Shown: in pieces, positions 53,524-61,369 of the stretch
Layout: every line of letters starts with the position of its first letter
How positions within the stretch are numbered: position 1 is the first letter of the stretch
NCBI RefSeq assembly: GCF_014199595.1
Contig: NZ_JACHNX010000006.1
Span: 148,137 to 212,136, forward strand
From: Sphingomonas yabuuchiae
GTDB lineage: Bacteria > Pseudomonadota > Alphaproteobacteria > Sphingomonadales > Sphingomonadaceae
Reading direction: 5' to 3'
DNA: 64,000 nucleotides
Notes under the pieces: model-generated
What the model was told of the DNA's origin: nothing
Seen by the model: only the letters and a program-made list of their open reading frames with translations
Databases searched by the model: none
Translations under genes and position numbers: made by a program

Positions 53524-53868
53524 ATGACACCCAAGCCGTCACGCACGGTGCTGGCCCTGGCCTGCATCCTATCTCTGTCCGCCTGCGACCGGGCGAGGCA
53601 CAATGCCGAAGCCGTCGTCCGCGAGAACCTCAAGGACCCGGACTCGGCCAAATTCGGGGAGTTCTACTTCAACGAGAAGACCGGCAAAGGCTGCCTGACG
53701 GTCAATGCCCGCAATTCGATGGGCGGCTATACCGGCGATCAACAGGCCTATGTCCAGCGCACCGACAAGGGCTGGGAGACCTATGAGATCGCCGAAATCT
53801 CGGCCGATTCCTGCCGCGACATCTTTGCGGACCAAGGCGCCGACGATGCCGACACGAACGCCAGCTGA
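53524..53868 (+). CDS. Small lipoprotein of a mobile element
   Basis: 114 residues from ATG 53524 with AGGAGAAT upstream. MTPKPSRTVLALACILSLSACDR is a signal with lipobox L-S-A-C. The mature part reads AEAVVRENLKDPDSAKFGEFYF and GCLTVNARNSMGGYTGDQQAYV, the pattern of a family of small exported proteins common on plasmids and islands (N-L-K-D-P-x-S-A-x-F). Function unknown. It is followed at three bases by a membrane protein gene. Confidence 0.8.
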   Translation: MTPKPSRTVLALACILSLSACDRARHNAEAVVRENLKDPDSAKFGEFYFNEKTGKGCLTVNARNSMGGYTGDQQAYVQRTDKGWETYEIAEISADSCRDIFADQGADDADTNAS

Positions 53869-53871
53869 CAT

Positions 53872-54141
53872 ATGGGTCGGCTGGTTCTCGCATTCCTCGT
53901 CTTCGTCGCGGCCCTCGCCGTCATCAAGGCCGTCATCGTCGCGCTGATCCTCGCAGGCCTGATCTTCAGGACCAAGGCGACGCTCGGCCTGTTGTTCATA
54001 GGAGCCATGCTTACCCTCATCGCCGCTCAGCCCCTGCTGGGGCTCGGTGCCGTGGTGGCCATCGTCATCGTGGCGATCGTCAAATCATCCAAAGGCGACA
54101 GCGCCACCCCGGTCATCGAAGACCGGAGCCAACCCCAATAG
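53872..54141 (+). CDS. Small membrane protein
   Basis: 89 residues, almost wholly hydrophobic up to residue 70 with three candidate membrane segments (4-32, 37-54, 56-71) and a short charged tail (KSSKGDSATPVIEDRSQPQ). It starts three bases after the lipoprotein stop, so the two are co-expressed. No family recognised. Confidence 0.7.
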   Translation: MGRLVLAFLVFVAALAVIKAVIVALILAGLIFRTKATLGLLFIGAMLTLIAAQPLLGLGAVVAIVIVAIVKSSKGDSATPVIEDRSQPQ

Positions 54142-54159
54142 CGTATCCTGCCCGCCACC

Positions 54160-54200
54160 CACGTCCCGCCCTCGGCCCACCGGCCGGGGGCTTTTTTTAT
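54160..54200 (+). terminator. Terminator directly before the ribosome site of the next gene
   Basis: A stem formed by CTCGGCC and GGCCGGGG is followed by seven T residues (about 54193-54199), and the next gene's GGAGAA lies only a few bases later. The layout is repeated before 54672 and, more loosely, before 59740. Confidence 0.65.
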
Positions 54201-54214
54201 GTCTGGAGAAGATC

Positions 54215-54568
54215 ATGCATGAAATCACCGACCCCGACGACGTTACCAATCCGGCGATGCAAAACCTGTTGCGCCTGCGCTTCGCTCAACTGGCCGAACA
54301 CGCCGTCCCGCTCAGCGACCTGGGCCGCTTCTACCTCGTCCGGCCGGGCGACGATGTCAGTGCCCTGCTCGTCAATGCCGTAGATGGCACCCCGGAGGAG
54401 CCGTCATGGGAATGGGTGCAGGACCACGGCTCGTTCTTCGAGGCCGTCTTCATCTACGACGATAGTGGCTTCGGTCATGTCTATTTGATCCCGGACATGG
54501 ACGGCGTCGATCCCGGTCTGCTGACCCTGTGCCGTCGCGACGCGACCGAGCCCAACGACCAAAGCTAA
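54215..54568 (+). CDS. Unknown protein, member 1 of a tandem paralogous pair
   Basis: 117 residues from ATG 54215, with CTGGAGAAG upstream. No known family. The C-terminal half, DHGSFFEAVFIYDDSGFGHVY, then IPDMDGVDPGLLTLCRR, aligns with the next gene's DRGGWFEMHVCVGNEAVFILF and RAPPDLVAFCRE, so the two are diverged duplicates. It is acidic and soluble. The pattern suggests a small alpha/beta domain. Confidence 0.75.
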   Translation: MHEITDPDDVTNPAMQNLLRLRFAQLAEHAVPLSDLGRFYLVRPGDDVSALLVNAVDGTPEEPSWEWVQDHGSFFEAVFIYDDSGFGHVYLIPDMDGVDPGLLTLCRRDATEPNDQS

Positions 54569-54572
54569 CCTC

Positions 54573-54655
54573 CCAAGCGCCCTTCCGCGGGCGTCTTGGA
54601 CCACAAAGCCAAGCAACCCAACGCGTCCCGCCACCCGGCGAGGGCGCTTTTTTTA
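54573..54655 (+). terminator. Hairpins and T-run directly before the ribosome site of the second paralogue
   Basis: A good stem CCAAGCGCCC/GGGCGTCTTGG spans 54573-54599; a second one (CGCC/GGCG region) ends in CGCTTTTTTT at about 54645-54655. The text TTTTTTTATG then C-GGAGAA is shared with the leader of the preceding gene. Confidence 0.6.
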
Positions 54656-54671
54656 TGCCCGGAGAACACCG

Positions 54672-55067
54672 ATGCTCTCACTTTTCGACACCCCCTCGCT
54701 CGAACGTGCCCTGTCCCTTCCCCTCGACCGCAAGGTGCGCGGCCTGCTCCAGGCCCATGTCGATCACCTCGATCGGCTCGACCTCGACGTGCGGGATACC
54801 ACGTACTTCCTCGTCATCGACGCCGGTTGCGCCATGGAGGACGTGACCGACGAACTCGGCTGGTCGCCGCTGGTCAATCCGATCGACGGCCAGCGCTACG
54901 GCGATGCAGCCTTACACCCCTTCCATGAAGCGCTGAAGGATCGCGGCGGATGGTTCGAAATGCATGTCTGCGTCGGCAACGAGGCGGTCTTCATCCTGTT
55001 CATACGGGACAGCGATAGGGCACCGCCCGACCTCGTCGCCTTCTGCCGCGAGTTCGTCACTGACTAG
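54672..55067 (+). CDS. Unknown protein, member 2 of a tandem paralogous pair
   Basis: 131 residues from ATG 54672 with CCGGAGAAC upstream. The N-terminal part (LERALSLPLDRKVRGLLQAHVDHLDRLDLD) is helical and not shared with member 1. The C-terminal part is homologous to it, as described there. Soluble, acidic, with cysteines at about positions 53, 101 and 125. No function can be assigned; neighbours are a VapE gene and an integrase. Confidence 0.75.
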   Translation: MLSLFDTPSLERALSLPLDRKVRGLLQAHVDHLDRLDLDVRDTTYFLVIDAGCAMEDVTDELGWSPLVNPIDGQRYGDAALHPFHEALKDRGGWFEMHVCVGNEAVFILFIRDSDRAPPDLVAFCREFVTD

Positions 55068-55296
55068 CGTTGCCGCCCCCGTAGAAAATTCATCGACACG
55101 AGTGGATTCCGCTTGATCATCACCCCCGGCCCTGGCATACGCGGCCACTCTGACCTGAGCGGCCCAAGGACAAGGCCACCGATGCTCAGCAAACCCCAAG
55201 AGGGGAAGGTGCTCTTCGAGCATCCATCTACATAACGTACCTATCCGCAAGTGCGGGCCCGTCCAACATCAGGCTCAAATATCGCACGGATATGTT

Positions 55297-55542
55297 ATGT
55301 ATTTTCAAATCCTAGGCTCTTGCCAGGGTCAATCCACTCCCACATTCCATTACACAGACTACAAGCCAACGGGATGCATTATCTGCAGCAACCCGAAGCT
55401 GTTGATGACTATTGCGGCAGATAAGCGCCTTACGAAAATCTTCGGTGCTCAAATCGCCGACGGATGGCAGGCGATCGTAGCACATTGCGAAAGCGAAACG
55501 CAGCAGGCCGGTAGCCCCTCGACTGGGGGAGCAGCGGCATGA
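55297..55542 (+). CDS. Small protein coupled to the VapE gene, uncertain
   Basis: 81 residues from ATG 55297. Its stop overlaps the VapE start by four bases (ATGA), which favours a real, coupled gene; no strong ribosome site is seen and the N-terminus has unusual composition. Cysteines in CIICSN could form a metal knuckle. An internal ATG at about 55405 would give a ~45-residue protein. Confidence 0.45.
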   Translation: MYFQILGSCQGQSTPTFHYTDYKPTGCIICSNPKLLMTIAADKRLTKIFGAQIADGWQAIVAHCESETQQAGSPSTGGAAA

Positions 55543-56287
55543 CCACGCCGACTTCCACCACGGTCAAGCCGACCGACTTCCCCAATCAACCGCGATCGGC
55601 TTCCGCTTCTCCACCAGCGACGATCGACAACGTTGCGTTTCTGCTGGACCAAGCCGGAATCGGTGCCCGGTATAACAGCGTAAAGAAACGGGTCGAGGTC
55701 ACCGTGCCCGGCTTGGTCCCAACCGCCGAGAACGCGGACAACGTCACTATGGCCCATGTCATGAGCCTGTGCGCCTCCCACGGCATCTCGACCGGGCATG
55801 TCGCGGAATATGTCAATGCGATCGCCGATCGGCATGTATTCAATCCGGTTGCCGACTGGATCCGCTCCCGACCCTGGGATGGCGAAGACCGTGTGCAGGC
55901 GATGCTCAACACCATCGTCGTTCAGCCTGACTATCCCGAAACCCTACAGCGGGCCCTGATGCACAAATGGCTCCGAAGCGCGGCAGCAGCGGCCATCATG
56001 CCCGACTATAAGGGCAGAGGGGTGCTGACATTCCAAGGCGCACAGGGTCTCGGCAAGACAAGCTGGGTCAAATCCCTGGTCTCCGACCCACAGCTCGCAA
56101 AAAGCGTCGTAAAGCTGGACCATCACATGGACAGCTCGAACAAGGACTCGATCCTCGGTGCCATATCGCACTGGATCGTCGAGATGGGCGAGGTCGAAAG
56201 CTCTCTGAAAAAGGACTTGGCCCGACTCAAAGGGTTCATCACCTCCGACAGCGATCGGATTCGACGCCCCTACGACCGGCGGGAAAG
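55539..56287 (+). pseudogene. VapE-type primase/helicase, 5' part (interrupted by IS)
   Basis: The first 249 codons and two bases of a VapE-domain (PF05272) superfamily 3-like ATPase, as found in satellites and islands for element replication. The Walker A is in FQGAQGLGKTSWVKSL, and GDPxxxDSSNKDSI-like HHMDSSNKDSILGAISHWIVEMGEV is typical. It is cut within codon AGC (Ser) by an IS256-family element; joining to 57721 restores a 428-residue protein. The fused frame after 56287 is IS sequence. Confidence 0.9.
56280..56287 (+). repeat. Target site duplication, left copy
   Basis: CGGGAAAG next to the left end of the IS; identical to 57713-57720. Eight bases is the usual duplication length for IS256-family elements. 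Confidence 0.93.
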
Positions 56288-57712
56288 GATCGTGTCCCAC
56301 CGCGTGGTGTAGCTTCAGCGGCGTAGCCGCTTTGATCTCCGGACATGGCCGGGTCGATCACGCCGCCATGGACGACAACGTGACTGCGGGATCATCGCTC
56401 AATTGCGTTACGCTTTCCAGTGTCATGTAGCGTCCCCGCTGGACCGCCCACTCGTCGTTCTGCTCTAGTAGCAAAGCGCCGACGAGGCGGGTGATGGCAT
56501 CCTCGTTGGGGAAGATGCCGACCACGCCGGTGCGTCGCTTGATCTCGCCGTTCAGGCGCTCGAGTGGATTCGTGCTGTGCAGCTTGGTGCGATGCTGCGG
56601 CGGGAACGACATGTAGGCGAGCACGTCCTCCTCCGCCGTATCCATCAGCTTTGCGAGTTTAGGGACGCTGGGTCTCAGCTGGTCGGCGACCTTGCGCCAC
56701 TGACCCTTGGCGGCTTCGGGCGTCTCCTGTGCGTACGCGGTGGCGATGAAGGCCGAGACGACGCGCCGCCCGCTCTTGCCGGCATGGGCCGTAGCGTTGC
56801 GCGCGAAATGTACGCGGCACCGCTGCCACGTGGCGCTGAACACGCGTGAGACGGCAGCTTTGATGCCCTCGTGGGCATCCGAGATGATGAGTTTCACACC
56901 GCGTAGGCCCCGCCGCGCGAGGCCGCGGAGGAAGTCTGTCCAGAACGTCTCAGCCTCCGACGCACCGATCGCCATGCCGAGCACCTCGCGCCTGCCGTCA
57001 CCGTTCACGCCGACTGCAATGGTGACCGCGACCGAGACGATCCGACCAGCCTGACGCACTTTCAGGTACGTCGCGTCGATCCACACGTACGGCCAGTCGC
57101 CCTCGATAGGCCGGTCGAGAAAAGCCTTCACGCGGACGTCGATCTCCTCGCAAAGCCGGCTTACCTGGCTCTTCGAGATGCCGCTCATACCCATGGCCTT
57201 CACCAGGTCGTCGACCGAACGGGTCGAGATGCCTTGGATGTATGCCTCCTGGACAACCGCGGTCAGCGCTTTTTCTGAAAGGCGCCGGGGCTCCAGGAAG
57301 GCGGGAAAGTAGCTGCCCGTCCTCAGCTTGGGGATGCGCAGTTCAACGGTGCCGGCCCGCGTTTCCCAGTCGCGCTCGCGGTAACCGTTACGTTGGGCAA
57401 GCCGGTCGCTGCTCTTCTCGCCATATCCAGCGCCGGTCAGACTACCGACCTCCAGATCCATCAGCCGCTGCGCGGCAAAGCCTATCATCTCACGCAGGAA
57501 ATCTGCATCCGCGCTCTTTCCCACCAGCGCCTGCAGGTTCATCGTGTCGTCGGTCATCGAAGGTCTCCTTTGGTTGAGTCTTGCAACCCAAACCTATCCG
57601 AAGATCTTCGATGGCCACCCGTGAACCTGACCGGCCGCTACAGCGCTGGATGATAGCGCGCGGCCGGTCAGCTTCACTACCGCTGAGCTACACCACCACG
57701 CGGGACACGACC
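56288..57712 (-). mobile_element. IS256-family insertion sequence, 1425 bp
   Basis: Bounded by exact 8-bp direct repeats. The termini are imperfect inverted repeats: left GATCGTGTCCC, right (reversed) GGTCGTGTCCC, continuing into a shared GTGGTGTAGCT-CAGCGG region. It carries one intact transposase gene on the minus strand. It splits a VapE gene, and its removal with one repeat copy restores the reading frame exactly. Confidence 0.93.
56358..57557 (-). CDS. IS256-family (Mutator-type) transposase
   Basis: 399 residues of the DDE Mutator/IS256 class. Catalytic residues lie in [25 protein letters not shown] and the late [15 protein letters not shown] (Glu), with the CRVHFARNA motif between. 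The N-terminus ([16 protein letters not shown]) is the usual DNA-binding part. The frame is intact, so the element may be active. Confidence 0.96.
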   Translation of the reverse strand: MTDDTMNLQALVGKSADADFLREMIGFAAQRLMDLEVGSLTGAGYGEKSSDRLAQRNGYRERDWETRAGTVELRIPKLRTGSYFPAFLEPRRLSEKALTAVVQEAYIQGISTRSVDDLVKAMGMSGISKSQVSRLCEEIDVRVKAFLDRPIEGDWPYVWIDATYLKVRQAGRIVSVAVTIAVGVNGDGRREVLGMAIGASEAETFWTDFLRGLARRGLRGVKLIISDAHEGIKAAVSRVFSATWQRCRVHFARNATAHAGKSGRRVVSAFIATAYAQETPEAAKGQWRKVADQLRPSVPKLAKLMDTAEEDVLAYMSFPPQHRTKLHSTNPLERLNGEIKRRTGVVGIFPNEDAITRLVGALLLEQNDEWAVQRGRYMTLESVTQLSDDPAVTLSSMAA

Positions 57713-57720
57713 CGGGAAAG
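57713..57720 (+). repeat. Target site duplication, right copy
   Basis: CGGGAAAG directly after the right end of the IS, identical to 56280-56287. Confidence 0.93.
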
Positions 57721-58258
57721 CGAATACCCACGCCGGACACTGTTCGTCGCGACCGTGAACGACCCGGCCTTTCTGGTCGACAGCACGGGCAATTCACGCT
57801 GGTGGACCATCGCGGTGAAATACATCCGCCATTCGCACGGCATCGACATGCAGCAGGTCTTCGCGCAGATGGCCACAGAAGTCGAAGCGGGCGAGAAGTG
57901 GTGGCTCGACCATCTCGAAGAAGCCGAGCTTGCCGAATGGAACAAGCGCCATGCCGCGAGCAGCGTCGTGGCCGACAGCGTCTATGCATGGCTCGACCTC
58001 GATCAGGACGAACCACCCGTCTGGATGACGCCCAGCGAGGTCTTGAAGGCGGTCGGCATGCCACATCCGAACAATGCTCAAGCGAAGGAATGCGGGGCTA
58101 TCCTCAGAACAGAGTACGGGAGTCCCCACCGAATCAATGGCCGAGACAAATGGAAGGTCAGTTTTCGGACACCAACCACGCACGATCTCGGCGTGAAGGC
58201 TCCCACCCCATATCCCTTGAAAAAACAACTTAACGACATGTCCGAGGAAGTCTTCTGA
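57721..58258 (+). pseudogene. VapE-type primase/helicase, 3' part (interrupted by IS)
   Basis: Continues the VapE gene after the insertion: the reading ESEYPRRTLFVATVN and then FLVDSTGNSRWWTIAV contains the sensor-like N-D-P and R-W-W region conserved in VapE proteins. The C-terminal ~100 residues (SVYAWLDLDQDEPPVWMTPSEVLK) form a winged-helix-like tail. Without the 5' part it has no Walker A and is surely inactive. Confidence 0.9.
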
Positions 58259-58513
58259 TTTCCGGTGGGGGCAGGGGGTGGCAAATCGTAAGAGGTCAGC
58301 CTGGATGGGGTCTACCGCCAGCGTCCTTTCGCGCTTCTCCTGCCCCCTCCCCCCACCATCGCTATCCGGCGGCCCGGCCCGCCCAACGCACCCTGGGCCC
58401 GCCCAGAGCAACTTTTCCGCCCGTCCCCTCCCCACTGCACCCGCTGCCCGGTGCGCCCTGTGCGCGCGTCTGGGGGCGTGCGCCATCATCACCTCGACAT
58501 AAGGATACCGACA

Positions 58514-59668
58514 ATGCCCATCCGCAAACTCGACGCAGCTTTCTGCCTCATTGCCCAATGCGAACCCGGCAAGCGCAAGACCGACTGGTACGACGAAATC
58601 GTCCGGGGCTTCGTGCTGGAATGCCGCGCCAGTGGCGGCAAGACCTACTATCTGAGTCACAACGAAGGAAAGTCCCGCCGGACCATCAAGATTGCGGCCT
58701 ACGGCGACATCAGCTTCGACAAGGCCAAGCGCGAGGCTATGCGCCTGCGTGCAGAACTCGTCCTCGGCGGCGACCCGGCGGCCAAGAAAAAGGAGGCGCG
58801 GGCGGTCGGCACCTATAACGCCCTTGCCGACCAGCACGTCGCCCATGCCCGGACACACATAAAGAGCATCAAGACACTCGAGGGCTATCTGAAGCGCATC
58901 CGCAAGCGCTGGGGTCGCCTCCGCCTGACCGATATTCGACAGCAGGATGTCGCGGTCTGGCTGGCCGAGCTTCGGCAGAGCGGTCTGGCCCCTGCCACGG
59001 TCGAGAAAACCCGCGTCATCATGAACCGATCGTTCCAGCTGGGTGCGCAGTGGCAAGTCCCCGGTGCCGATCGCAATCCGGTCCGGGGCGTCCCGCGCGT
59101 GAAGTTCAGCAACGCCCGCGAGACCTATATCGACGCCGACGAAACTGCCCGCCTGGTCGCTGCGGCGCAGAAGTCCCGGAACAAGCAGCTGGCCGCGATC
59201 ATCCAGCTTCTGCTCCTGCTCGGCATGCGGGTGTCGGAGCTGCTGTCCATGCGGTGGGAAAACGTCGATACCGCCAAGCGGACACTCTTCATTCCGACCT
59301 CCAAGACCGGACGATCGCGGCGCCTGCCTCTACCCCAAGCCGCCATCGACATCATCGACGCCCTGCCTCGCCCGACCGGCTGCGCCTATCTCTTTCCCAA
59401 CCCGCGCAACCCGCAAGCGCATCTCACGACCATCAAACACGGCTGGCAGGCGGTCCGAGAGGCCGCAGGAATGCCTTCGCTGCGTATCCATGACCTGCGC
59501 CACTCGGCCGCGTCGGCCTGGATCAACAACGGCGTCAGTCTGGCGACCGTGGGTAAGCTGCTGGGCCATGCCGACCTGTCGTCCAGCGCCCGGTACAGCC
59601 ACCTTGCCGACGACACCCTCATGGCCGCCGTGGAGGCCGGTGCCGCCAAGCTGAACATCGCCGCCTGA
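58514..59668 (+). CDS. Tyrosine recombinase/integrase
   Basis: 384 residues from ATG 58514 with AAGGAT upstream. The N-terminal arm-binding DUF4102-like domain reads DEIVRGFVLECRASGGKTYYL; the catalytic domain has Arg in LLGMRVSELLSMRW, HDLRHSAAS (His-x-x-Arg), LLGHADLSSSARYSH with the nucleophile Tyr. It resembles phage and island integrases of the P4 type. It is intact and probably moved this element into its site. The 92-residue gene follows after 71 bases. Confidence 0.93.
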   Translation: MPIRKLDAAFCLIAQCEPGKRKTDWYDEIVRGFVLECRASGGKTYYLSHNEGKSRRTIKIAAYGDISFDKAKREAMRLRAELVLGGDPAAKKKEARAVGTYNALADQHVAHARTHIKSIKTLEGYLKRIRKRWGRLRLTDIRQQDVAVWLAELRQSGLAPATVEKTRVIMNRSFQLGAQWQVPGADRNPVRGVPRVKFSNARETYIDADETARLVAAAQKSRNKQLAAIIQLLLLLGMRVSELLSMRWENVDTAKRTLFIPTSKTGRSRRLPLPQAAIDIIDALPRPTGCAYLFPNPRNPQAHLTTIKHGWQAVREAAGMPSLRIHDLRHSAASAWINNGVSLATVGKLLGHADLSSSARYSHLADDTLMAAVEAGAAKLNIAA

Positions 59669-59689
59669 ACCCCTCGCCCTCTTCCGGTT

Positions 59690-59735
59690 CACGCCGGTCG
59701 GGGGCGCCTTTCCCGCTTATTTTTTTTTGGAAGAA
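59690..59735 (+). terminator. Terminator before the 92-residue gene
   Basis: A stem around CCGG/CCGG and CGCCC/GGGGGCG (about 59678-59708) is followed by a nine-T run near 59720-59728, and the next ribosome site follows a few bases later. Same arrangement as before 54215 and 54672. Confidence 0.55.
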
Positions 59736-59739
59736 TGAC

Positions 59740-60018
59740 ATGCACCCCGACAATCAGATGACGGACGACCAGGTCAACGCCGCCTTCCGCAACCTCCGGC
59801 GCATCAAGAAGCAATACGACAGCAAGTTGGATGGCCACGAGTTAGCAGCCCTAATGATCGGTGCGTCTATTTTGGAAGGATTTAATGAAGGAAAGCGCAT
59901 CACCGGCGCCTTGGCCAAGCTCGACTTTAATAAGAAACATATTGGTATGATATTGAAAGACCTGACCGGAGTCCAATGGAGCCGCAACAACGTCTCCGGA
60001 TACTATTTTATGCCCTGA
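59740..60018 (+). CDS. Small unknown protein of the mobile module
   Basis: 92 residues from ATG 59740 with GGAAGAAT upstream. Basic at the N-terminus (AAFRNLRRIKKQYDSKLDG) and helical through the centre (GHELAALMIGASILEGFNEGKRI), ending in WSRNNVSGYYFMP. The helix-turn pattern could be DNA-binding but I do not recognise it. Its composition is richer in A+T than the integrase. Confidence 0.7.
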   Translation: MHPDNQMTDDQVNAAFRNLRRIKKQYDSKLDGHELAALMIGASILEGFNEGKRITGALAKLDFNKKHIGMILKDLTGVQWSRNNVSGYYFMP

Positions 60019-60031
60019 CGACCCAAGGCTT

Positions 60032-60103
60032 GCGTTATGCGGCAGGTCTTTTTCTACGGTTCGGCACGATTTTGCCCTGGAAGACACCCTGACCGCATAA
60101 CGC
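60032..60103. repeat. Inverted repeat GCGTTATGCGG / CCGCATAACGC
   Basis: Exact 11-base arms (60032-60042 and 60093-60103) separated by 50 bases, 13 bases after the 92-residue gene, with further similarity beyond the arms. It may be integrase arm sites, an operator pair or a long hairpin. Confidence 0.55.
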
Positions 60104-60193
60104 TACAGCCCGACACTTGAAAGGCGAGCGACATTTAACGACGATGATTCTCACGCCAGACACGAACGCCGCTCGATTCAATCCATATCGGCA

Positions 60194-60562
60194 TTATGCC
60201 GTATCTGCAGAACCGCCGCCTGAATCAGGTGCAGCGTTCAGCATCACGATCACCTCCTGCACCAAGGCATTCTGTGCCGCATGTACGCGGACGCATTTGA
60301 GCCAGTCCGCGGCGACCCCGCTGAACGACGCGCCTATGGGTGTCTCCACCTGTATTGCGACCTCAGCGGGCGGCGCAGCTACCATGTCGAAGTCCCATGT
60401 GCCGTCGTCCGGTGGTGTGATGTAAACGCGCGGTTCCAATCGCCCGTCGGAGTAACCTCCTCTACCGACGATGCCGATCGCTCCTACATGAAGTACCTTG
60501 CGATCGATCAGATCGAAGACGGTCGCCGCGACTATCCTCACCTCTTTGACCTGCTCCATCAT
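60194..60562 (-). CDS. Unknown protein, second gene of a two-gene operon
   Basis: 122 residues, soluble. VRIVAATVFDLIDRKVLHVGAIG is a beta-rich start and TWDFDMVAAPPAEVAIQVETPI is a clear alternating strand pattern; the C-terminus is helical then Ser/Gly-rich. The start overlaps the upstream gene's stop by four bases. No family recognised. The pair faces away from the GmrSD-type gene. Confidence 0.65.
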   Translation of the reverse strand: MMEQVKEVRIVAATVFDLIDRKVLHVGAIGIVGRGGYSDGRLEPRVYITPPDDGTWDFDMVAAPPAEVAIQVETPIGASFSGVAADWLKCVRVHAAQNALVQEVIVMLNAAPDSGGGSADTA

Positions 60563-60957
60563 TCACCTCCGCTCGGCTGGATATTTCGGCCGACAGAGAT
60601 GTGTTGAATTTTGCTGTGATCGTCGATCGAAATGACTATCCGATTTGGATCGTCAATAAATTGGGCGCCTCCACCGGGCAGCACGACTTCGAGTCTCTTT
60701 CCCATTAACTCAGGATAAGGACCGGTTTCTTCCACCTGCCCTTCGACGAAGATCCGACTTTTAACCAAGGACAAAGCGCTTTCCCGCCACTTTTCAAACG
60801 CCTGCATTACATCGTCAGGCCAACCCGGTTTCATGGGGAACGGACAATCACGACACAGGGTGGTTTCCAGCTGCCCCCAAGGGAAAGGAACCCCCGGATC
60901 CTTTTCGGTCTGTTTTAGCGGAAATGGTACCTCAGGTCCTTTTGCGATATCATTCAC
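60559..60957 (-). CDS. Unknown protein, first gene of a two-gene operon
   Basis: 132 residues. GTG 60957 is chosen because GGGAG lies eight bases upstream; an earlier GTG at 61002 has no ribosome site. It begins with a Pro-rich part including PFPLK and PFPWG repeats and CRDCPFP, then a helix (DDVMQAFEKWRESALSLVK) and a C-terminal beta region (GKRLEVVLPGGGAQFIDD). No family recognised. Confidence 0.6.
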   Translation of the reverse strand: MNDIAKGPEVPFPLKQTEKDPGVPFPWGQLETTLCRDCPFPMKPGWPDDVMQAFEKWRESALSLVKSRIFVEGQVEETGPYPELMGKRLEVVLPGGGAQFIDDPNRIVISIDDHSKIQHISVGRNIQPSGGE

Positions 60958-61086
60958 TGCGCGTCTCCCGTTATATCTTAGAGAGGTAAGCACACGCCGC
61001 ACCGCAGCACTTATCGCGTGAAGAGCAATCGCGATTCGACCTATTGACCATACACTAATTGACCGAATTTCGCTCCCTAATCTGCT

Positions 61087-61103
61087 GGTACTAAAAAAGT
61101 ACC
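61087..61103. promoter_or_regulatory. Palindrome GGTACT-N5-AGTACC
   Basis: Six-base arms with exact complementarity around five A residues in an A+T-rich divergent promoter region; candidate operator. Confidence 0.35.
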
Positions 61104-61199
61104 TATTCGTTTTGCAAATTCCTCGTGACCGAACGCACTCATACGACGGAATGGGCTAACGCGATTTTTCAGTTCCGCTATTATGCAGGACGCGCCTCG

Positions 61200-61213
61200 G
61201 CTTATGCATAAGC
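61200..61213. promoter_or_regulatory. Palindrome GCTTATGCATAAGC
   Basis: A perfect 14-base palindrome, 157 bases upstream of the GmrSD-type start; candidate operator for a dimeric regulator. Confidence 0.4.
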
Positions 61214-61369
61214 ATAGCGAAGGCCAACGTTCATGAGTCACGATACCATCGTATACGACCGAAGAATTATCAATTGATCGCTTATCGTTAATCCTATCTC
61301 AATCGGCCGCCGCAAACATAGTCATGTAAATTTGCAGCCTCTTGTATTTCAACGGAGCCACCGCCCGCG

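Larger units (their letters stand above)
61003..61369. other. A+T-rich divergent promoter region with two palindromes
   Basis: About 370 bases between the divergent two-gene operon and the GmrSD-type gene. It holds GGTACT/AGTACC (61087-61103) and a perfect GCTTATGCATAAGC (61200-61213), both suited to repressor binding. No gene is visible. Confidence 0.5.

Noticed and set aside
60032..60103. Possible integron attC site at the GCGTTATGCGG/CCGCATAACGC repeat
   Set aside because: Size (72 bases) fits, but the core orientation is reversed: attC needs AAC on the left and GTT on the right, and no integron integrase is present.
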